Shown one piece after another: positions 24,632 to 33,996 of a stretch of DNA of 64,000 nucleotides. Position 1 is the stretch's first letter. The number at the start of each line of letters is the position of its first letter. A model generated the notes under the pieces. It did not search any database, was not told where the DNA came from, and worked only from the letters and a program-made list of their open reading frames with translations. Source of the stretch: Bradyrhizobium archetypum (lineage in GTDB: Bacteria > Pseudomonadota > Alphaproteobacteria > Rhizobiales > Xanthobacteraceae); NCBI RefSeq assembly GCF_013114835.1, contig NZ_JAAVLW010000003.1, positions 434,001-498,000 on the forward strand, read 5' to 3'. A program made the position numbers and the translations under genes.

Positions 24632-25783
24632 ATGAAGAAGGCTCTTCTGTCCGTTGCGGCTGTCATGGCGGCGCTGGCTCTGCCGGGCTCGCCGGCGGTT
24701 GCACAGACCAACGAAGTCACCATCGGCATCACTGTCACCACGACGGGACCTGCGGCGGCGCTCGGCATTCCCGAACGCAACGCGCTCGACTTCGTGCCGA
24801 AGGAAATCGGCGGCGTGCCGATCAAGATCATCGTGCTCGACGACGGCGGCGACCCGACCACAGCGACCACCAATGCGCGGCGGTTCGTGACCGAATCGAA
24901 GGCCGACATCATCATGGGCTCCTCGACGACGCCGCCGACGGTTGCCGTCTCCACGGTCGCGAACGAGGCGGGTATCCCGCATTTCGCCCTCGCGCCACTG
25001 CCGATCAACGAAGCCCGCATGAAGTGGTCGGTCGCGATGCCGCAGCCGATCCCGATCATGGGCAAGGTGCTGTACGAGCACATGAAGGCGCACGGCATCA
25101 AGACTGTCGGCTATATCGGCTACTCCGATTCCTACGGCGATCTCTGGGTCAACGACTTCAAGACCCAGGCCGTCCCGATGGGCCTGACCATGGTGACCGA
25201 AGAGCGCTACGCCCGTCCCGACACATCGGTCGCGGGCCAGGTTCTGAAGCTGGTCGCCGCCAATCCCGACGCCATCCTGGTCGGCGCTTCCGGCACCGCC
25301 GCGGCGCTGCCGCAAAGCACGCTGCGCGAGCGCGGCTACAAGGGCCTGATCTACCAGACCCACGGCGCCGCCAGCATGGACTTCATCCGCATCGCAGGTC
25401 CGGCGGCGGAAGGCGTGATCATGGCCTCAGGCCCGGTGATGTCGCCGGAAACGCAGCCCGACAGCGCACTGACCAAGAAGCCGGGGCTCGCGCTCAACAC
25501 CGCCTACGAAGCCAAGTATGGCGCCAACAGCCGCAGCCAGTTCGCCGGCCACTCCTATGACGCGTTCGAAGTGCTCAAGCGCGTGATCCCGGTGGCGCTG
25601 AAGACAGCCAAGCCCGGAACGCCGGAATTCCGCGAGGCGATCCGTCTGGCGCTGATGTCGGAAAAGGAAATCGCCGCCAGCCAGGGCGTCTACAATTTCA
25701 CCGAAAAGGATCGCTACGGCCTCGACGACCGTTCGCGCATCATCCTGACGGTGAAGGACGGAAAGTACGTTCCGGCGAAGTAG
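24632..25783 (+). CDS. ABC transporter substrate-binding protein (branched-chain amino acid/aromatic type)
   Basis: 383 residues with a signal peptide (MKKALLSVAAVMAALALPGSPAVAQ) and a type I periplasmic-binding fold: NEVTIGITVTTTGPAAALGIPERNALDFVPKEIGG, GSSTTPPTVAVSTVANEAGIPHFAL and GYIGYSDSYGDLWVNDFK. AAGGGAGGAATG gives a strong start. It is convergent with the liv-type permease/ATPase genes on the other side of a hairpin, so it is almost certainly their periplasmic receptor. In R. palustris the equivalent CouP-type receptors bind hydroxycinnamates, which fits the setting (inference). Confidence 0.92.
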   Translation: MKKALLSVAAVMAALALPGSPAVAQTNEVTIGITVTTTGPAAALGIPERNALDFVPKEIGGVPIKIIVLDDGGDPTTATTNARRFVTESKADIIMGSSTTPPTVAVSTVANEAGIPHFALAPLPINEARMKWSVAMPQPIPIMGKVLYEHMKAHGIKTVGYIGYSDSYGDLWVNDFKTQAVPMGLTMVTEERYARPDTSVAGQVLKLVAANPDAILVGASGTAAALPQSTLRERGYKGLIYQTHGAASMDFIRIAGPAAEGVIMASGPVMSPETQPDSALTKKPGLALNTAYEAKYGANSRSQFAGHSYDAFEVLKRVIPVALKTAKPGTPEFREAIRLALMSEKEIAASQGVYNFTEKDRYGLDDRSRIILTVKDGKYVPAK

Positions 25784-25792
25784 GGGGTCTGT

Positions 25793-25823
25793 ATGGTGGG
25801 CACAGCGTTAGCGTGCCCACCAT
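25793..25823. terminator. Hairpin between convergent transporter genes
   Basis: ATGGTGGGCAC and GTGCCCACCAT pair perfectly over 11 bp with a 9-base loop, 10 bases after the binding-protein stop. It could end transcription from both sides, though no T-run follows; a similar hairpin type is repeated in Bradyrhizobium genomes. Confidence 0.55.
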
Positions 25824-25890
25824 GGACCTGCGAACAGGAGAGATGGCCGCCACGGCGCTCGCGCGCCTTTGCCAGCCTACGGAGCCGAGC

Positions 25891-26622
25891 CTAAATCCCG
25901 CTCGCGCCTTCGTGCTGGAAGCCGAGATAGCTCGCCGCGACGCGCTGGTTGGCGGCGATGTCCTTGGCCGATCCGGACAGGATGAACTCGCCGAGCTCCA
26001 TGACATAGGCGCGGTCGGCGATTTGCAGGGCGGCTTGGGCGTTCTGCTCGACCAGCAGCACCGAGACGCCAGCGGCCCGCAACTCACCGATAGTGCGGAA
26101 GATATCGGCCACGATGATCGGCGCGAGCCCCAGGCTCGGTTCGTCCAGCATCAACAGTTTTGGCGTACCCATCAGCGCACGGCCCATCGCCAGCATCTGC
26201 TGCTCGCCGCCCGAAAGCGTACCGGCGAGCTGCTTGCGCCGCTCCTTCAGCCGCGGAAACAGCGCATAGACGCGCTCGAACGATTTTGCGGCCGTGGCCT
26301 TCGGAATCCGGAATGCGCCGAGTTGCAGATTGTCCTCGACATTCATGGTGCCGAACAATTCGCGGTGCTCGGGGACGAGAGAGAGGCCCGCCGCAACGCG
26401 ATCCTCGATATCGAGCGGGGTCATGTCGGCGCCGGCAAAGGCAGTGGCGCCCTTGAGCGGCAGGACGCCCATGATGGCGTTCAGCAGGGTAGTCTTGCCG
26501 GCGCCGTTGGCCCCGATGATGGTGACGATCTCATCGTCGGCGACCTCGAGCGAGACCGAGCGCACGGCTTCGACTTTTCCGTAGGAAACGTGGGCGTCGG
26601 ACACCGATAACAGTGCGCTCAT
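25891..26622 (-). CDS. livF: ABC transporter ATP-binding protein, LivF type
   Basis: 243 residues. Walker A GANGAGKTTLLNA, ABC signature LSGGEQQMLAMGRALM and Walker B LLMLDEPSLGLAP are all present, and the short length with EQNAQAALQIADRAYVME near the end is typical of LivF. It overlaps the end of the upstream LivM-LivG fusion gene by 4 bases. It energises uptake of the ligand bound by the product of 24632-25783. Confidence 0.93.
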   Translation of the reverse strand: MSALLSVSDAHVSYGKVEAVRSVSLEVADDEIVTIIGANGAGKTTLLNAIMGVLPLKGATAFAGADMTPLDIEDRVAAGLSLVPEHRELFGTMNVEDNLQLGAFRIPKATAAKSFERVYALFPRLKERRKQLAGTLSGGEQQMLAMGRALMGTPKLLMLDEPSLGLAPIIVADIFRTIGELRAAGVSVLLVEQNAQAALQIADRAYVMELGEFILSGSAKDIAANQRVAASYLGFQHEGASGI

Positions 26623-28388
26623 GCGGCAGCTCCGAGATAGGCCTTGATGACATCGGGGTTGGTCTTGATCTCAGCCGGCGTGCCCTCGGCGATCTTGGTG
26701 CCGAAATCGAGCACCACGATGCGGTCGGCGAGATCCATGACGAATCCCATGTCATGTTCGACCAGCAGCACCGACATGCCGCCGTCACGCAACTGGCGGA
26801 GCAACGCAGCGAGCCGTTGCTTCTCCATGTGGCGCAGTCCCGCGGCCGGCTCGTCGAGCAGCAGCAGCAGGGGATCGACGCACAGCGCACGCGCAATCTC
26901 GACGATGCGCTGTTGGCCGAGCGACAGGCTTCCTGCCAACTGGTCCATTTGGTCGGCGAGTCCGACGCGCTCAATCTGGCGCGCGGCTTCCGCCAGGAGT
27001 TTCGCCTCGTCGGCGCGGTCGAGCCGGAACATGCTGGAGATCGCGCCGGCGGACCCGCGCAGATGCGCGCCGATCGCGACGTTCTCCAGCACGGTCATGT
27101 CGGGGACGAGCTTGACGTGCTGGAAAGTGCGCGCGACGCCGAGCTTGACGACCTCCTGCGGCGGCGCATTGTCGACCTTGTGGCCGAGCACCGAGATGGT
27201 GCCGCCGGTCGTCGTCAGCACGCCCGTGACCAGGTTGAACGTCGTGCTCTTGCCGGCGCCGTTGGGACCGATCAGGGCGACGATCTCGCGGGCCTTAACG
27301 TCGAACGAGACGTCGTTGACGGCAATCACGCCGCCGAACTGCTTGCGCGCCTTCTCGATCTGCAGCAGCACGGCTGACGAAGCCTGCCCGCGCACAGGGG
27401 TGGCAAGTGGAAGCGAAGCATCGGGCGTCCTGCGGTTCGGCTTGATCGGCAGTCGGGACATCAGCCAGGGCCAGACGCCCGTCGGCGCCAGTTGCAAGAG
27501 CACGACCAGCAGAATGCCGAACACGATCGTTTCGAGCTGGCTCTGGCCGCCGAAGATATAGGGCAAATAGCTCTGCAGAATCTCCTTGAGGATCACGACG
27601 ATCCCGGCGCCGAGCACCGCGCCCCAGACATAGCCGGCGCCGCCGACCACGGCGATGAAGAGATATTCGATGCCGGCATGCGCACCGAACGGCGTCGGAT
27701 TGGCCGCGCGCTGGAAATGCGCATAGAGCCAGCCTGAGAGGCCGGCGAGCACGGCTGCATAGACGAACACCAGCAGTTTGGCGCGCGGCGTCTGCACGCC
27801 GAACGCTTCGCCGGCGATATGCCCGCGCCGCAACGCACGGATCGCGCGGCCGGTGCGGGAGTCCAAGAGGTTCATGGTCAAGAGTGCCGAGACCAGCACC
27901 GCGATCCAGATCGCGAAATAGATCGAACCGGGATCGAGCATCCGCAAGCTCCCGATCGAGAGCGGCGGGATGCCCGAGATGCCGTCGTTGCGGCCGAGGA
28001 ACTCCAGCTTGCTGAACAGATAGAACAGGCCGATGCCCCAGGCGATGGTGCCGAGCGGCAGATAATGGCCTGATAGCCGCACGGTAATGATGCCGAGCAG
28101 AACCGCGGCAATGCCGCTGACCAGCAGCGAGAGCGGCAGCGTCAGCCACGGCGAGACGCCATAGGCCGTGGTCAATACCGCCGTGGTATAGGCGCCGAAG
28201 CCGCAGAAAGCGGCTTGGCCGAATGAGGTGAGGCCGCCGACGCCGGTCAGCAGCACCAGCCCCATCGCCACCAGCGCGGCGAGGCCGATATTGTTGAGCA
28301 GCACGATCCAGAACGGCGGGATCCCCGGAATGAAGGGAATCGCCGCCATGAGCGCTGCGAAGATGATGAGAGGCGTTCGCTGATTCAT
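26619..28388 (-). CDS. Fused ABC permease-ATPase (LivM-LivG)
   Basis: 589 residues joining two proteins that are usually separate. Residues about 1-310 are a LivM-type permease with some nine hydrophobic segments ([44 protein letters not shown]). After a linker rich in Arg, Pro and Ala (about 315-340), residues 345-589 are a LivG-type ATPase with Walker [17 protein letters not shown], signature [16 protein letters not shown] and Walker [12 protein letters not shown]. No stop or frameshift separates the halves. LivH is encoded 4 bases upstream. Confidence 0.95.
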   Translation of the reverse strand: MNQRTPLIIFAALMAAIPFIPGIPPFWIVLLNNIGLAALVAMGLVLLTGVGGLTSFGQAAFCGFGAYTTAVLTTAYGVSPWLTLPLSLLVSGIAAVLLGIITVRLSGHYLPLGTIAWGIGLFYLFSKLEFLGRNDGISGIPPLSIGSLRMLDPGSIYFAIWIAVLVSALLTMNLLDSRTGRAIRALRRGHIAGEAFGVQTPRAKLLVFVYAAVLAGLSGWLYAHFQRAANPTPFGAHAGIEYLFIAVVGGAGYVWGAVLGAGIVVILKEILQSYLPYIFGGQSQLETIVFGILLVVLLQLAPTGVWPWLMSRLPIKPNRRTPDASLPLATPVRGQASSAVLLQIEKARKQFGGVIAVNDVSFDVKAREIVALIGPNGAGKSTTFNLVTGVLTTTGGTISVLGHKVDNAPPQEVVKLGVARTFQHVKLVPDMTVLENVAIGAHLRGSAGAISSMFRLDRADEAKLLAEAARQIERVGLADQMDQLAGSLSLGQQRIVEIARALCVDPLLLLLDEPAAGLRHMEKQRLAALLRQLRDGGMSVLLVEHDMGFVMDLADRIVVLDFGTKIAEGTPAEIKTNPDVIKAYLGAAA

Positions 28389-28392
28389 CGCG

Positions 28393-29433
28393 TCAGTCCT
28401 TCTCTTCCTCGACTTCCGGTGCTGCGAGCGACCGCAGCACCAGCACGGGAAGGATCAGCGTAAAGACGATGACCTCCTTGAAATTGCTGGCGTAGAACGA
28501 GGAGAACGCCTCGACGCTGCCGACCAGCAGTGCTGCGACCGCGGTCAGCGGATAGCTCACCAGTCCGCCGATGATTGCGGCAATGAAACCCTTGAGGCCG
28601 ATCAGGAAGCCGGTGTCGTAGTAAAGCGTGGTGATCGGTACGATCAGAATGCCGGAGATCGCGCCGATCAGGGACGCCAGCAGGAAAGCGATCTGTCCCG
28701 ACAATGTCGTGCGGATGCCGACGAGGCGGGCGCCGAGCCGGTTGACGGCGGTGGCGCGCAGCGCCTTGCCCGTCAGTGTGAAGCCGAAGAACAGCCACAG
28801 CGCGACGATGAAGGCGATGGTCAGCCCGTAGACCGCAAGGCTCTGGCCGGTGAAGCGCAGCGGGCCGATGGTGAGTGCTGTGTTCGAGAGTGCCGGTCCG
28901 CGCAGGCCTTCAGCCCCGAAGAACACCAGGCCGAGCCCCTGCAGCGCGAGATGGCAGCCGACAGACGCGATCAGCAACACCAGCACCGACGTATGCGCCA
29001 GCGGCTGAAACGCGATGCGGTAGAGGAACAGCCCGATCGCCGCGACGATCAGGAGCGATAACACGATGTTGACGGCGACGGAGGTCGTGGGGCCGGCAAG
29101 CCCGTAGGTCAGCGCCAGGATCGCGACGGGAAGAATGATGTTCACGGCAACCGCGCGCAAGATCCCTTTCAGCCGCAGCGATCGCCGCGCGTCGAACAGA
29201 TCGAGGCCAAAGGCGACCACGCCCATGGCGACCGCCAGCTTCGCGGTGCCCGGCACCTGACCCGTTGCCAGCATGGCGTAACTCAGCGCGCCGAAGGTGA
29301 CGAATTCGCCCTGCGGGATCAGGATGACGCGGGTGACAGCGAAGACCAGTACCAGCGCAAGCCCGAGCAGCGCATAGATTGCGCCATTGGTGATGCCGTC
29401 CTGCAAAAGGAACAGCATGATCGTCGTGTTCAA
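28393..29433 (-). CDS. livH: ABC transporter permease, LivH type
   Basis: 346 residues if read from the TTG at 29433, chosen because AGGGGGA lies 9 bases upstream; ATG codons at 29496 and 29418 are alternatives. Eight or nine membrane segments are seen, with DGITNGAIYALLGLALVLVFAVTRVILIPQGEFVTFGALSYAML at the start and AAIIGGLVSYPLTAVAALLVGSVEAFSSFY near the end. First gene of the livH-livMG-livF operon; the MarR regulator is divergent. Confidence 0.92.
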   Translation of the reverse strand: MNTTIMLFLLQDGITNGAIYALLGLALVLVFAVTRVILIPQGEFVTFGALSYAMLATGQVPGTAKLAVAMGVVAFGLDLFDARRSLRLKGILRAVAVNIILPVAILALTYGLAGPTTSVAVNIVLSLLIVAAIGLFLYRIAFQPLAHTSVLVLLIASVGCHLALQGLGLVFFGAEGLRGPALSNTALTIGPLRFTGQSLAVYGLTIAFIVALWLFFGFTLTGKALRATAVNRLGARLVGIRTTLSGQIAFLLASLIGAISGILIVPITTLYYDTGFLIGLKGFIAAIIGGLVSYPLTAVAALLVGSVEAFSSFYASNFKEVIVFTLILPVLVLRSLAAPEVEEEKD

Positions 29434-29521
29434 GACTGGCGCTCCCCCTGAAAGCGTCGCCGGTCCTGACCTCGTGCGGTCGGCCGGCCGGCCCATATCT
29501 CGGCAGTTGAAAGGAGCCGAA

Positions 29522-29556
29522 ATTTGATATATCCAATAACAATTATCAAATATAAC
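29522..29556. promoter_or_regulatory. Tandem operator-like sites between livH and marR
   Basis: Two 15-bp sites, GATATATCCAATAAC (29526-29540) and ATTATCAAATATAAC (29542-29556), each match GTTAT-N5-ATAAC with one arm mismatch. They are also covered by a longer inverted repeat ATTTGATA / TATCAAAT (29522-29529 and 29544-29551). This is the most A/T-rich part of the area and lies where a MarR regulator would control itself and the transporter. Confidence 0.55.
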
Positions 29557-29606
29557 ATCAAGGCCTCGGCCATCGGCCAGGGCTTTTCTCGGGTGCGAGC
29601 CTCTCC

Positions 29607-30125
29607 ATGACAGTTTCCAAGGCAGCGACCGATGTCGTCAAGTCGTCGCGCAGCAATGGCAAGGAAATTGCCGACGGCGCCGCGGACATTGCCGGGCTGC
29701 AACTGGGGGAGCTAGCCGACCTGCTCGGCTATTCGCTCAAGCGTGCACAGCTTAAGGTGTTCGAGGACTTCCTGCGTTGCGTCGCGCCGCTGCAACTGAC
29801 GCCGGCGCAATTCTCGGTATTGCTGTTGCTCGACCGTAATCCCGGACGCAACCAGACCGAAATCGCCAATACGCTCGGCATCCTCAGGCCTAATTTCGTC
29901 TCGATGCTGGATGCGCTGGAGAGCCGCGGCCTCTGTGCCCGGATGCGCTCGACCAACGACCGCCGCTCGCACATCCTGGTTCTGACCGACAAGGGAAGGG
30001 CGGTGCTGGCACGCGCCAAGAAGCTGGTTGCCTCTAAGCACGAGGCGCGCCTCAATGAATTGCTGGGTCCTGCGAACCGCATCGCGCTGCTCGAAATGCT
30101 GTCGAAGATCGCGGCGGAGTTTTGA
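29607..30125 (+). CDS. MarR-family regulator (CouR-like candidate)
   Basis: 172 residues. After a ~40-residue polar lead, LGYSLKRAQLKVFEDFLRCVAPLQLTPAQFSVLLLLDRNPGRNQTEIANTLGILRPNFVSMLDALESRGLCARMRSTNDRRSHILVLTDKG (in parts) is a full MarR winged helix with the DxRS/R-H wing. Its place, beside hydroxycinnamate-transport genes and near an aromatic-CoA ligase, matches CouR of R. palustris, which responds to p-coumaroyl-CoA. That assignment rests on context and on shared operator-like sites at three promoters, not on a residue-level test. Confidence 0.88.
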   Translation: MTVSKAATDVVKSSRSNGKEIADGAADIAGLQLGELADLLGYSLKRAQLKVFEDFLRCVAPLQLTPAQFSVLLLLDRNPGRNQTEIANTLGILRPNFVSMLDALESRGLCARMRSTNDRRSHILVLTDKGRAVLARAKKLVASKHEARLNELLGPANRIALLEMLSKIAAEF

Positions 30126-30133
30126 GTGATGTT

Positions 30134-30235
30134 GTCATTCCGGGATGGTCCGAAGGACCAGGCCCGGAATCTCGAGATTCTCAGGTGCGCAATTGCGCAC
30201 CGTAGTTCGTCGCTTCCGCTCCGCCCCGGAATGAC
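30134..30235. repeat. Palindromic repeat, GTCATTCCGGG family
   Basis: Begins GTCATTCCGGGATGGTCCG and ends CCCCGGAATGAC, with inner CCCGGAATCTCGAGATTC and GGTGCGCAATTGCGCACC. It lies between the convergent marR and diguanylate cyclase genes and may end transcription of both. Confidence 0.8.
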
Positions 30236-30246
30236 AGTGTCTGGTA

Positions 30247-32394
30247 TCACGCCGCGACGATGCGGCCCTGAATCTCGTGCGGCCCGCGCCCCGACAGGAA
30301 TTGCCGCTCGATCTCGCCGGCGGGTAGCGGCTTGCTGAACAGGAAGCCCTGCATCTCCGTACAACCCTCGGAAACGATGCTGTGGAGCTGCTCCGCGGTT
30401 TCCACGCCCTCGGCGGTGGCCGTCATGCCCATGCCGTTGGCGAGCGCGGCAACCGCCCGCACGATGTTAAGCGAGCTCGAATTCTCGGTGATGTTCTTGA
30501 CGAACGAGCGGTCGATCTTGATCTTGTCGAACGGGAAGCTCTGCAGATAGGTCAGCGACGAATATCCGGTGCCGAAATCGTCCATGGCGATCCGGATTCC
30601 GAGCCCACGCAACTGATGCAGCAGCGCGAGAGTAGCTTCCTTGTTGTGCAGCAGCACGCTCTCGGTGATTTCGATCTCCAGCCGCGTTGGGTCTAGACCG
30701 GAGGCGCCAAGGGCGCCTACGATCACCTGCATCAGACCGGGGCTGCGAAACTGCATCGCCGAAATATTGACGGCGACGTGAAGCTTGTCGGGCCACTGCG
30801 CGGCGGTGGCGCAGGCCTGCCTGATCACCCACTCGCCCATCGAGATGATGAAGCCGATCTCCTCGGCCAACGGAATGAAACTTGCCGGCGAGATCATTCC
30901 CTTGGTCGGATGATTCCAGCGTATCAGCGCTTCGAAGCCGCTGATTTCCTTGCTCGCCAGGTTGACGACCGGCTGGTAATGCAGCTCGAACTCGCCGCCC
31001 GGCAGCGCCCGGCGCAGGTCCCGCTCCATGATGCGGCGGGTCTGCATCTGCAGGTCCATTGCGGGCTCGAAGAAGCGGAACGTGCCGCGGCCGTCGCTCT
31101 TGGCACGATAGAGCGCGAGGTCGGCATTGCGCAGCAGCTTGTCGGGCTTCGATCCGTCGCCGGGGCCGACCGAAATGCCGATGCTGACGCCGATCACGGC
31201 CTGCTGGTCGTCGATGTCGTAGGGCTCGCTCAGCGCATCGATAACACGTTGCGCCAGCGAAGTAGCCTCGGCGGGGTCCGCGATCGCGGCCTGCACGATC
31301 ACGAATTCGTCGCCGCCCATCCGCGCGATCGTGTCGGCTTCGGCAACGAGGGAGCGCAGCCGCTCGGCAACGGTCCGGAGCAACCTGTCGCCGGAGGGAT
31401 GCCCGAACGTATCGTTCACCGCCTTGAACTGATCGAGATCGAGATGATGCACGGCGACCATTTCGTCGTCGTGAACCCGCCCGAGCGCCTGTTCGAGCCG
31501 GTCGTTCAACAGCACCCTGTTAGCAAGATCGGTCAGCGCATCGTGGTGCGCCATGTATTCGATCTTGACCTCGGACTGGCGCTGCTCGGTGATATCCTCA
31601 TGGGTGGCGACCCAGCCGCCGCCCGGCATCGGCCGGTGCCGGATCTTGAAGGTGCGGCCGTTCATCAGCTCGACAATGCTATCCTTCGCTACATTGGAGA
31701 CCGCCACATTGGTGCGCCATTGCAGATATTCGTCGCGCGTCATGGCCGGGAAGCTGCCCGCTTCGAAGCGCAGGTCGACGATCTCGATCAACGACATGCC
31801 GGGGCTGACGCGCTCAGGCGCGATATCGTACATCGTGACAAAGCGATCGTTGCAGACGATCAGGCGATGATCGGAATCGAAGAAGCAAAGCCCCTGCGAC
31901 ATGTTGTTGATCGCCGTGTCGAACTGAAAGTTCTTGCTGCGCAGCGCTTCTTCCTGTTCCCGGCCGAGTTCGTATTGTCTCTTCAGCCGCGCATTGAGCT
32001 CTTCACGCTCGGTAATATCCTCATGGGTCGCCATGCCGCCGCCGCCCGGCATCGGGTAGACGGTGTAGGCGATGATCCGGCCGTCGACGAACTCCTGCAC
32101 CGTGGTGTCGAGCGCGATGTCGCGGCCGACGCGTTCGCGGATGTAGTCATCGGGCGCGCCTTGCACCTTCAGGCCAAGGTCGAGCCGGTGGCGGATCAGC
32201 TCGTGGGTCGGCGTGCCGGGCTTCACCCGTTCAGGCGAGAGCCCGTACATTTCCCGGTAACGCTCGTTGCAGAAAACGACCTCGCGCTTCTCGTCGAAGA
32301 TGACGATGCCGAGCGACAAATGGTTGATCGCCTCCTCGAGGCGCGCACTCAACTGCGCTGGACGCGCGTCGGTGATCTGGCGGTGATCCGTCAT
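30247..32394 (-). CDS. PAS-PAS-GGDEF-EAL cyclic-di-GMP protein
   Basis: 715 residues from the ATG at 32394 (an ATG at 32415 is also in frame). Two PAS domains of the PAS_7 type (about 15-140 and 155-280) each end in THEDITE. The GGDEF domain follows, with MGGDEFVI near 358-365 and so apparently able to make cyclic-di-GMP. The EAL domain runs from about 465, with FEALIRW near 486 and later DDFGTGYSSLTYLQSFPFDKIKIDRSFV, keeping the metal-binding and catalytic segments for phosphodiesterase activity. No membrane segment is seen. It is a monocistronic cytoplasmic sensor. Confidence 0.95.
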   Translation of the reverse strand: MTDHRQITDARPAQLSARLEEAINHLSLGIVIFDEKREVVFCNERYREMYGLSPERVKPGTPTHELIRHRLDLGLKVQGAPDDYIRERVGRDIALDTTVQEFVDGRIIAYTVYPMPGGGGMATHEDITEREELNARLKRQYELGREQEEALRSKNFQFDTAINNMSQGLCFFDSDHRLIVCNDRFVTMYDIAPERVSPGMSLIEIVDLRFEAGSFPAMTRDEYLQWRTNVAVSNVAKDSIVELMNGRTFKIRHRPMPGGGWVATHEDITEQRQSEVKIEYMAHHDALTDLANRVLLNDRLEQALGRVHDDEMVAVHHLDLDQFKAVNDTFGHPSGDRLLRTVAERLRSLVAEADTIARMGGDEFVIVQAAIADPAEATSLAQRVIDALSEPYDIDDQQAVIGVSIGISVGPGDGSKPDKLLRNADLALYRAKSDGRGTFRFFEPAMDLQMQTRRIMERDLRRALPGGEFELHYQPVVNLASKEISGFEALIRWNHPTKGMISPASFIPLAEEIGFIISMGEWVIRQACATAAQWPDKLHVAVNISAMQFRSPGLMQVIVGALGASGLDPTRLEIEITESVLLHNKEATLALLHQLRGLGIRIAMDDFGTGYSSLTYLQSFPFDKIKIDRSFVKNITENSSSLNIVRAVAALANGMGMTATAEGVETAEQLHSIVSEGCTEMQGFLFSKPLPAGEIERQFLSGRGPHEIQGRIVAA

Positions 32395-32575
32395 ACAGCG
32401 TTTCCCCAGCCGCAAACGGCGGCCCCTCCTCGTCCAGGAGAGCGGCCATTAGAAGCGGAAGCTGGTGAATCGCACCTTCGGACCTGGCCAACGCGCGCGG
32501 GTTCCTCGCAACTTGCTCAAGAAGGCATTAACGCCATCGCGGAACCTACAGGATGCCGGTTGTCGCCCGTAAAAC

Positions 32576-33865
32576 CTAGGCGGGGTCTACCAGGATCACT
32601 CTGACGTCATTGACGTTGGTGAGCGTCGGACCCGTCAGCAGGAGATCGTCGGTGGCTGAGAAGAATGCGGTGGCATCGTTATTGGCGAGATAGGCCGCGG
32701 GATCGAGACCGAGCGACTTCATCTTGGCAAACGTCGTCTGATCGATCACGGCGCCGGCCGGGTCGGTCGCGCTGCCGGCGCCGCCGTCGGCGCCGTCGGT
32801 GTCTGCGGCGAGGGCCACGATGCCGGCCGTGTCCTTCAGGAGGTCCGCCAACGCCAGCGCATATTCCTGGTTGGGCCCGCCACGGCCATTGCCGCGCACG
32901 GTGACCGTCAGTTCGCCGCCCGACAGGATCGCGGTGCGTCTGCCCTCGCTGCGGGCCTTCAGCGCCAGTCGTGCGTGGTCGGCCGCAATATCGCGCGCCT
33001 CGCCTTCGAGATCCGCGCCGAGACCTATGACCTCGTAGCCCGCGTCCCTGGCGACCTTGATCGCTGCGTCGAGCGAAGCCTTCGGCTTCGCAATCATCTC
33101 GAATTGCGCGCGGGCAAAGGCGGGATCGCCGGGCTTGCAGCTCTCGTTCCCGGGATCGTCGAGTGCGTGCCTGACGGCATCGTCGACCGTGAGATTGTAC
33201 TTTGCGACCAGGGCGCGGGCGTCCGCCAGCGTGGAGGAATCCGGCACCGTCGGTCCCGACGCAATCGCGGAAGGATCGTCGTGCGGCACATCGGAGATCG
33301 CAAGCGTCACGATCTCGGCGGCGCGTTGGCCAGCGCGCGCCAGCCGGCCGCCCTTTATCCGCGACAGATGCTTGCGCACGATGTTCATCTCGCCGATCGG
33401 CGCGCCCGACCGCAGCAGCGCGCGGTTTACCTGCTGCTTTTGTGCGAACGAAACGCCGTTGGCCGGCGCGATCCAGTTTGCCGAGCCGCCGCCGGACAGC
33501 AGCACCAGCAATAGATCATCCGCGGTTGCTTCAGAGGCGAGACGCAGCGTTTCGTCGGCGGCTTGCAGCCCGGCTTCGTCGGGCACGGGGTGGCCCGCTT
33601 CGATAATCCTGATCCGCCGCGTCGGCACGCCGTGGCCATGGCGCGTCGTGGCAAGGCCGGTCAGTCGTGACGGATCGAGCCTCAGCGTATCGAGGTAGTG
33701 CCGCTCGGCTGCGGCGGCCATCGCTGCCGCACCCTTGCCGGCGGCGAGGCAGATCACCTTGCCTTTGGGGACGGGACGCAAATGCGCTGACAGCACGACG
33801 TCGGGATGCGCAGCCGCAACGGCCGCGTCAAAGATCGCACGCAAAAGGGAACGCTGGTCGGTCAT
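32576..33865 (-). CDS. Glycerate kinase, MOFRL family (TtuD/GckA-type)
   Basis: 429 residues from the ATG at 33865. The N-terminal glycerate-kinase domain contains CLAAGKGAAAMAAAAERHY and LLVLLSGGGSANWIAPA; the C-terminal MOFRL domain carries GRGGPNQEYALALADLL and AADTDGADGGAGSATDPAGAVID. It phosphorylates glycerate to 2-phosphoglycerate; some relatives were once named hydroxypyruvate reductase. A transcription terminator separates it from the binding-protein gene upstream, so it is probably its own unit. Confidence 0.92.
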   Translation of the reverse strand: MTDQRSLLRAIFDAAVAAAHPDVVLSAHLRPVPKGKVICLAAGKGAAAMAAAAERHYLDTLRLDPSRLTGLATTRHGHGVPTRRIRIIEAGHPVPDEAGLQAADETLRLASEATADDLLLVLLSGGGSANWIAPANGVSFAQKQQVNRALLRSGAPIGEMNIVRKHLSRIKGGRLARAGQRAAEIVTLAISDVPHDDPSAIASGPTVPDSSTLADARALVAKYNLTVDDAVRHALDDPGNESCKPGDPAFARAQFEMIAKPKASLDAAIKVARDAGYEVIGLGADLEGEARDIAADHARLALKARSEGRRTAILSGGELTVTVRGNGRGGPNQEYALALADLLKDTAGIVALAADTDGADGGAGSATDPAGAVIDQTTFAKMKSLGLDPAAYLANNDATAFFSATDDLLLTGPTLTNVNDVRVILVDPA

Positions 33866-33922
33866 GGTTTGCAACGAGGCTGGCAACGGGACGGGAGGTC
33901 TCGTTATCCATCCAATCGCTGC

Positions 33923-33954
33923 AAAAGAAAACCCCCGCAGGATGCCTGCGGGGG
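33923..33954 (-). terminator. Intrinsic terminator after binding-protein gene 2
   Basis: On the minus strand CCCCCGCAGG pairs with CCTGCGGGGG over a 3-base loop, followed by TTTTCTTTT. A strong Rho-independent terminator, 42 bases after the stop of the gene ending at 33997. Confidence 0.85.
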
Positions 33955-33996
33955 CGCTTCGGCCCGCAAAAATGGGCCGATCGGGATTCGAAATGA

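Noticed and set aside
30778-32604. Long plus-strand open frame opposite the GGDEF-EAL gene
   Set aside because: Low-complexity composition with no motif; the minus strand holds intact PAS, GGDEF and EAL domains.
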